Shown here one piece after another: positions 8,121-12,075 of a stretch of DNA of 12,075 nucleotides. This DNA is from Thiotrichaceae bacterium UBA7359 (GTDB lineage Bacteria; Pseudomonadota; Gammaproteobacteria; Eutrophobiales; Eutrophobiaceae): NCBI GenBank assembly GCA_905182825.1, contig CAJJDJ010000179.1, forward strand, positions 1 to 12,075, given 5' to 3'. The first letter of the stretch is position 1. Each line of letters begins with the position of its first letter. The translations under genes were made by a program, and so were the position numbers. The notes beneath the pieces were generated by a model, which saw only the letters and a program-made list of their open reading frames with translations, had not been told where the DNA came from and ran no database searches.

Positions 8121-8219
8121 CTTGTGTAGATAGTATATTAATTATACAACATCTTCTTTTTTTTCCTCGAAAATGTAAAATTGACTGTGATATATTAAAA
8201 AACCTTAAAAACATCTTGT
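8115..8219. repeat. Three copies of an AACATCTT(G/C)T direct repeat
   Basis: AACATCTTGT occurs at 8116-8125 and 8210-8219, and AACATCTTCT at 8148-8157. Start-to-start distances are 32 and 62 bp, close to three and six helical turns. The first copy covers the PBP1a start codon, the second abuts its -10 box, and the third makes up the centre of the inverted repeat. This could be a set of binding sites for a shared regulator, or remnants of a small local duplication. No regulator is known from the sequence. Confidence 0.4.
8141..8146 (-). promoter_or_regulatory. Candidate -10 box for the PBP1a gene
   Basis: The minus strand reads TATAAT, a perfect sigma-70 -10 hexamer, 20 nt before the start codon. 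No good -35 hexamer lies 16-18 bp upstream (the best is a GAGGAA-like run), though an A8 tract sits just behind. The predicted leader would be very short, about 13 nt. Confidence 0.35.
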
Positions 8220-8225
8220 TTTTAA
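8205..8225. repeat. Perfect 9-bp inverted repeat between divergent genes
   Basis: TTAAAAACA (8205-8213) and TGTTTTTAA (8217-8225) are exact reverse complements around a TCT centre. The site lies between the two predicted promoters and upstream of the pilM -10. It could be an operator. It is too AT-rich to be a stable RNA hairpin terminator, and there is no T-run after it that would stop transcription cleanly in either direction. Confidence 0.4.
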
Positions 8226-8264
8226 ATTTCCTTTAGCTATTTCGATTAAAATAAGTTAATGTCA

Positions 8265-8273
8265 TGTTATACT
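8265..8273 (+). promoter_or_regulatory. Candidate extended -10 promoter of pilM
   Basis: TGTTATACT matches an extended -10 (TGn followed by TATACT, 5 of 6 to consensus). No clear -35 is found 17 bp upstream, which extended -10 promoters tolerate. Transcription would start near 8280, leaving a leader of about 32 nt with the pilM ribosome-binding site. Confidence 0.4.
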
Positions 8274-8297
8274 TTTACGTTATAAGTTAATGACTTC

Positions 8298-8304
8298 AGA
8301 AGGA
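8298..8304 (+). promoter_or_regulatory. Strong ribosome-binding site of pilM
   Basis: AGAAGGA lies 7 nt before the GTG at 8312. It is the best Shine-Dalgarno in the window and decides the GTG start, as no in-frame ATG is nearby. Confidence 0.75.
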
Positions 8305-8311
8305 AAAAATA

Positions 8312-9373
8312 GTGTTTTTGTTTAATAACAAGCAACCTTCAATATTAGGTGTCGACATAAGCGCAACTGCAATAAAGTTGTTAGAGTTCAGCCAGAAGGA
8401 GGGTAAGTATACCATTGAAAGTTATGCTGTCGAAGCTCTCCCATCAAGTTCCGTCATAAACAATATTATAACCGATATTGAGGTAGTCGGCGAGGTCGTT
8501 GCTCGCGCAGTGAAGAAATCAGGTTCACGCGCAAAACAAGCCGCAGTTTGCGTCGCAGGTTCTACAGTTATTACAAAAGTCATCAGTATGCCATCGGGTC
8601 TTTCGGATGATGAAATGGAGACTCAAATTCAATTTGAGGCTGATCAATACATTCCTTTTCCATTAGAAGAAGTAGCAATAGACTTTGAAGTGATTGGCGA
8701 CTCTGAAGAAGGTGCTGATAGAGTAAATGTTTTACTTGCTGCATCACGCTTGGAAACTGTAGATAATGTTGTTTCGTCAATAGAGTTAGGTGGACTTAAT
8801 GCCAAGATCGTTGATGTAGAGGCTTTCGTTATTGAAAATACTATAGAATTAATAAGCGGTGATTTCCCAGCTCGTATTTCTAAAGACGCAATAGCTGTGG
8901 CGGATATTGGCTATTCTGCTACTAATTTCAGTGTCATGGAAAATATGAAGATGATCTATTCACGTGAAGAAACATTCGGTGGTCTACAATTAACCGAAGA
9001 GATTCAGCGAAAATATGGATTGACACTTCAAGAAGCAGAATTAGCAAAAATAAATGGTGGCTTACCAGCGAATTATGAACAAGAAGTTCTAGAACCGTTC
9101 AAAGGAAACTTAGCCTCACAAATTGGACGCGCATTACAATTTTTTTATGCATCAAGTCAGATAAGCAGCGTAGATATTCTTGTGCTTGCTGGTGGCTGTT
9201 CATCTATCTCAGGAGTGGCTGAATTAATTGAGTCAAGGCTTGGTGTTAAAACAATAATAGCAAACCCCTTTGCGAATATGGCCTTAGCACCAAAGGTTAA
9301 TGCGGAGAGCCTTGCAAAGCATGCGCCAGCGATGATGATTGCTTGCGGGCTTGCTTTAAGAGGGAGTCATTAA
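8312..9373 (+). CDS. pilM: Type IV pilus assembly ATPase-like protein PilM
   Basis: PilM is a cytoplasmic actin-like (FtsA-fold) nucleotide-binding protein of the type IVa pilus alignment complex. It binds the N-terminal tail of PilN at the inner membrane face. The 353-residue product is of normal length. The first phosphate-loop-like segment is LGVDISATAIKLLEF (12-26). The second is VADIGYSATNFSV (196-208), followed by the conserved FGGLQLTEEI (222-231). The adenosine-binding region is LAGGCSSISGV (292-302). The QFEADQYIPFPLEEV segment (107-121) is highly typical of the family. There is no membrane segment, which fits a cytoplasmic protein. The GTG start gives FLFNNKQPSILG, as expected for the family. 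It is the first gene of the pilMNOPQ operon, and its stop codon TAA overlaps the pilN ATG by one base. Confidence 0.96.
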   Translation: MFLFNNKQPSILGVDISATAIKLLEFSQKEGKYTIESYAVEALPSSSVINNIITDIEVVGEVVARAVKKSGSRAKQAAVCVAGSTVITKVISMPSGLSDDEMETQIQFEADQYIPFPLEEVAIDFEVIGDSEEGADRVNVLLAASRLETVDNVVSSIELGGLNAKIVDVEAFVIENTIELISGDFPARISKDAIAVADIGYSATNFSVMENMKMIYSREETFGGLQLTEEIQRKYGLTLQEAELAKINGGLPANYEQEVLEPFKGNLASQIGRALQFFYASSQISSVDILVLAGGCSSISGVAELIESRLGVKTIIANPFANMALAPKVNAESLAKHAPAMMIACGLALRGSH

Positions 9374-9942
9374 TGTCAACGATTAATTTGCTCCCGTGGC
9401 GTGAAGCAAAACGTAAAGAATTATTGCAACAATTTTTAATTTCCTTTGGATTTGTTTTTCTTATTGCTGCATCAGTTTGGGGTCTAGGACATTATTACCA
9501 TTCTCAGTTGATAGGAAATCAAATTCTTCGAATTGGAATGGTAGATGAAAAAATAGCTGAAGTAGACAAAAAGATTAAAGAAATTAGAGAGCTGGAAAAA
9601 GAAAAAGAACAACTATTGTCACGCATACGGGCTATTGAGGAATTACAGGGTAATCGCCCATTGATTGTTCGTTTTTTTGATGAATTAGTTCATAGCCTTC
9701 CAGACGGAGTTACTCTCTTAGAGGTAAAACAAGAAGGAAAGAAAATAACAGTAAATGGATTAGCACAATCAAATGCTCGTGTTTCATCTTTCATGAGAAA
9801 TCTGGATAGTTCTGTTTGGCTAACTGAAGCAAGCCTAAAAGTTATTAAGGAATCAAACGTGAGTGATTCTACAGTGGTTAACAGTTTTACTTTGACCTTT
9901 AAACAAATTTTTCCTAAGGATGGAGAAGAAGAGGAATCATGA
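9373..9942 (+). CDS. pilN: Type IV pilus inner-membrane assembly protein PilN
   Basis: PilN is a bitopic inner-membrane protein whose cytoplasmic tail docks into PilM and whose periplasmic part pairs with PilO. The 189-residue product starts with the signature INLLPWR (4-10), the PilM-binding motif. One transmembrane helix follows at about 21-40, then a charged coiled coil (about 55-92), then a small ferredoxin-like periplasmic domain beginning near FFDELVHSLP. The ATG at 9373 is chosen because it places the INLLPWR motif at the N-terminus. An upstream in-frame ATG at 9343 lies within pilM and would add ten unrelated residues. The start overlaps the pilM stop (TAATG), with GGGAG 6 nt upstream. 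The protein ends in an acidic tail (GEEEES). Confidence 0.95.
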   Translation: MSTINLLPWREAKRKELLQQFLISFGFVFLIAASVWGLGHYYHSQLIGNQILRIGMVDEKIAEVDKKIKEIRELEKEKEQLLSRIRAIEELQGNRPLIVRFFDELVHSLPDGVTLLEVKQEGKKITVNGLAQSNARVSSFMRNLDSSVWLTEASLKVIKESNVSDSTVVNSFTLTFKQIFPKDGEEEES

Positions 9943-10544
9943 GTATTGTTGATGACATGAACAGTCTAGACCTACAGAATCCGGGTCTGTGGCCGACGCC
10001 TTTTAAGACTGGTTCCTTTGTTATTTTTTTTCTTGTTATAATCTTTGCGGGCTGGCATTTCGATATAACCGATCAGCGTAGATCATTGTCGACTTTAGAA
10101 AAAAAAGAGACTGAACAAATAAGGATTCTCAAAGTTAAGCAAAAGAAAGCTGCTAATCTGAATGCTTTAATAGAGCAGATGAAAGAAATGGAACAGACTT
10201 TTGGCAACATGGTTCGACAATTGCCTAATAAGACTGAAGTTGCAGGATTGTTAATTGATATCTCTCAAACTGGTTTATCATCAGGATTGAATTTTAAGCT
10301 TTTTGAACCAAACGCTGAAACACCTAAAGAATTTTACGCGGAATTACCAATAAGCATTTCTGTTGTTGGAAATTACCACCAGTTTGGTGAATTTATTAGC
10401 GGCATAGCATCGCTACCTAGGATTGTAACAACACATGATGTCTCTATTAAAACTACGAAAGATGATGCAGTAGATGGTATTCCTTTGCTTGTAATGACGG
10501 CTATTGCAAAGACATATCGCGCACTTGAAGAAGAGGATGAATAA
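9939..10544 (+). CDS. pilO: Type IV pilus inner-membrane assembly protein PilO
   Basis: PilO pairs with PilN in the periplasm and connects to PilP, forming the alignment complex between the motor platform and the secretin. The 201-residue product has a cytoplasmic N-terminus with the typical DLQNPGLWP segment (11-19). One transmembrane helix lies at about 25-40, then a coiled coil (about 45-90), then a ferredoxin-like domain that includes the conserved FYAELPISISVVGNYHQF stretch (131-148). Its ATG overlaps the pilN stop (ATGA), and the ribosome-binding purines lie in the last pilN codons. An 8-T tract within the membrane-helix codons is in frame and unremarkable in this AT-rich genome. The C-terminus is acidic (EEEDE). 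Confidence 0.95.
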   Translation: MSIVDDMNSLDLQNPGLWPTPFKTGSFVIFFLVIIFAGWHFDITDQRRSLSTLEKKETEQIRILKVKQKKAANLNALIEQMKEMEQTFGNMVRQLPNKTEVAGLLIDISQTGLSSGLNFKLFEPNAETPKEFYAELPISISVVGNYHQFGEFISGIASLPRIVTTHDVSIKTTKDDAVDGIPLLVMTAIAKTYRALEEEDE

Positions 10545-11119
10545 TGAAAATTTGTGTCCAAATAGATAAGTTTTTAAAAATACTGTGTTGCGTGTTGTTT
10601 GCAATAATTCTATCTGGTTGTATTTCGGCTGATACTGTTAGTCTCAATAATGAACTGTCAAGCATTATGTCGAGACCTGGGGGCCTAATAGAGCCACTCC
10701 CAGAAATAAAACCCTATGAAGCCTATGCTTATCAATCAGGATTAAGCGACGCACATAATCCATTCAAATTATTTTATGTCATCAAGAGAACTGAATTAGA
10801 ATCAGATGGCGTTGACGATGCATTAACACCGGAAGTGGAACGTGAAATTAAAAATCGTAATAGAGAAGAACTTGAAGCATACGAATTGGACAGTCTAAGA
10901 ATGGTTGGGACACTTGATAATGATGATGATGAGTGGGGAATAGTTCTTGACCCTGAAGGGGCTGTTCATCGAGTAAGTGTTGGTAATTATCTAGGCGTTA
11001 ATATTGGAAAGATTACCCATGTTCATGAAGACCGAATTGAACTCAGAGAGATAATTCAGAATAGTGACGGGCGATGGGAAGAACGACAGGCAGCGCTTGC
11101 TCTGATAGAAATAGAGTGA
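10544..11119 (+). CDS. pilP: Type IV pilus assembly lipoprotein PilP
   Basis: PilP is an inner-membrane-anchored lipoprotein that links the PilN-PilO dimer to the N0 region of the PilQ secretin. The 191-residue product carries a lipoprotein signal peptide with hydrophobic core (about 10-22) and lipobox LSGC, with C26 as the lipid-modified cysteine. A flexible, acidic linker follows, including HNPF (71-74), equivalent to the DPF-type motif of the family. The C-terminal HR-type beta domain begins at LDSLRMVGTL (115-124) and includes the segment WGIVLDPEGAVHRV (131-144). The start ATG overlaps the pilO stop by one base (TAATG), with GAGGA 6 nt upstream in pilO's last codons. The membrane of residence depends on residue +2, which is I and not D, so the classical Lol-avoidance signal is absent, as in other PilP proteins. 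Confidence 0.94.
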   Translation: MKICVQIDKFLKILCCVLFAIILSGCISADTVSLNNELSSIMSRPGGLIEPLPEIKPYEAYAYQSGLSDAHNPFKLFYVIKRTELESDGVDDALTPEVEREIKNRNREELEAYELDSLRMVGTLDNDDDEWGIVLDPEGAVHRVSVGNYLGVNIGKITHVHEDRIELREIIQNSDGRWEERQAALALIEIE

Positions 11120-11140
11120 TCAAATTTAAAGGTATGAAGA

Positions 11141-12075
11141 ATGGTTACCAATAACAGAGTTACATTTAATTTCAAGGGTTACGAGACCATGATAACTAAA
11201 TTAAAATATTTAACACAATTAATCATACTCACGGTATTGTTCTTGACTAGTACATTTACCTATGCTGTTTCACTAAATGATGTAAGTTTTGCATCAATGT
11301 CAGGTGGGCGAGTTCAGGTTAAGCTCGTGTTGTCAGAAGCGTTACCTGCCGGTCCTTTAAATTTCACAATTGATAATCCAGCTAGGATTGTTATTGATCT
11401 TCCAAACACGACACTAAATGCAATCGAGAGGACACGAACTATTGGGTTAGGTATGGCTAATAGTTTGAATGTTGTTGAAGCGGGAGGACGTGTCAGAGTT
11501 GTGGTAAATTTGACTCGTTTAGTATCATATAATATAGACGTCGAAGATGATGTGATTATTTTGAATCTTGATAATGCTATAAATGGTTCTGTATTAGCGA
11601 GTACAACTGGTTCGTCAGCTAAAAGTATAGAGGGTATTGATTTTCGCAGGGGCGATAGTGGCGAAGGAAAAGTAATTATTCAGTTGTCTGATCCCTCTAT
11701 TCCAATAGATATGAGTACAGATGCAGGCAAGATAGTCATCAATTTTTTTGATACACAATTACCCTCAAATTTGGATAGAAAATTAGATGTTGTTGACTTT
11801 GCTACACCAGTAAAAGAGATAGATACAGTTGCTAATGGAAATAATGTCAAGATGACCATCACTGCTATATCAGATGATTATGTTCATCTGGCTTATCAAG
11901 CAGGGAATCAATATACAATAGAATTTAAGCCAGTAACCGAGGAAGAAAAAGAAGCAAAAAAGAAAGAATTGTTTGGTTATACGGGAGAACGTTTGTCATT
12001 AAACTTTCAAAGTATTGAAGTAAGAGCCGTACTACAATTGATTGCAGATTTTACGGGTCTAAATATGGTCACCAG
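11141..12075 (+). CDS. pilQ: Type IV pilus secretin PilQ, 5' part
   Basis: PilQ forms the outer-membrane secretin ring through which the pilus passes. Only the first 311 codons are present; the reading frame is open at the window end, so the N1 and secretin domains are missing. A signal peptide (hydrophobic core about 27-39, likely cleavage after TYA at 42) is followed by two AMIN domains, about 44-145 and 163-262, which bind peptidoglycan. The first contains the motif ARIVIDLP (81-88). A charged linker (EEEKEAKKKE) precedes the start of the secretin/TonB short N-terminal (STN) domain, beginning near residue 283 with RLSLNFQSIEVRAVLQLIAD. The ATG at 11141 has AAGG 8 nt upstream. The ATG at 11189 is an alternative that gives a more usual short signal peptide (MITKLKYL). 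The gap after pilP is 21 nt (69 with the later start). Confidence 0.93.
   Translation, partial: MVTNNRVTFNFKGYETMITKLKYLTQLIILTVLFLTSTFTYAVSLNDVSFASMSGGRVQVKLVLSEALPAGPLNFTIDNPARIVIDLPNTTLNAIERTRTIGLGMANSLNVVEAGGRVRVVVNLTRLVSYNIDVEDDVIILNLDNAINGSVLASTTGSSAKSIEGIDFRRGDSGEGKVIIQLSDPSIPIDMSTDAGKIVINFFDTQLPSNLDRKLDVVDFATPVKEIDTVANGNNVKMTITAISDDYVHLAYQAGNQYTIEFKPVTEEEKEAKKKELFGYTGERLSLNFQSIEVRAVLQLIADFTGLNMVT

Noticed and set aside
8181..8196. TTGACT and TATATT as a -35/-10 pair for pilM
   Set aside because: The spacing is only 4 bp, far from the 16-18 bp needed for a sigma-70 promoter.
8583..8780. Minus-strand open frame within pilM
   Set aside because: It is antisense to the PilM core; the Q/L-rich product is a shadow of the codons on the other strand.
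10373..10604. Minus-strand open frames at the pilO-pilP junction
   Set aside because: They are two overlapping frames antisense to clear pilus genes, without family similarity.
11680..11862. Minus-strand open frame within pilQ
   Set aside because: It is antisense to the second AMIN domain of PilQ and has no independent support.

Overview
The window reads as a chromosomal housekeeping and surface-machinery locus of a low-GC gammaproteobacterium. The evidence is the gene content and order: priA, argS and an FtsN-like SPOR gene on one strand, then a class A penicillin-binding protein gene transcribed divergently from pilMNOPQ. The ponA/pilM divergence and the priA-argS-SPOR series are familiar from Pseudomonas and relatives. 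The sequence is AT-rich, with many A8-A9 and T8 tracts and several non-ATG starts. The genus cannot be named from the sequence; a marine or sulfur-associated lineage is possible but is only a guess.

Minus-strand block, read from high to low coordinates. The PBP1a gene (8120-5670) stands alone and is followed by an intrinsic terminator at about 5585-5564. Next come priA (5499-3289), a secreted rhodanese-like protein (3279-2632, 9 nt after priA), argS (2563-818, probable TTG start) and a SPOR-domain membrane protein (818-228, GTG start overlapping the argS stop codon by one base). The last four look like one transcription unit covering replication restart, an envelope sulfur/redox-type protein, arginyl-tRNA synthesis and a septal peptidoglycan-binding protein. 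Positions 1-227 contain no gene I can assign; the hslV gene often found next in gammaproteobacteria is not visible there.

The divergent 191-bp spacer (8121-8311) carries a perfect -10 hexamer for the PBP1a gene, an extended -10 for pilM, a perfect 9-bp inverted repeat, and three copies of an AACATCTT(G/C)T repeat spaced by about three and six helical turns.

Plus-strand block. pilM (8312-9373, GTG start), pilN (9373-9942), pilO (9939-10544), pilP (10544-11119) and the 5' part of pilQ (from 11141, running off the end) encode the alignment subcomplex and outer-membrane secretin of the type IVa pilus. The first four genes overlap by 1-4 bases, and purine-rich codons at each gene end supply the ribosome-binding site of the next gene. 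PilM binds PilN in the cytoplasm, PilN and PilO form a periplasmic heterodimer, and the lipoprotein PilP links them to the PilQ secretin. The link with the PBP gene is plausible because the pilus must cross the peptidoglycan.

I see no mobile element, CRISPR array, tRNA or rRNA, and no clear sign of a new multi-gene system. The most unusual items are the rhodanese-like protein inserted between priA and argS and the repeat structure in the divergent promoter region.
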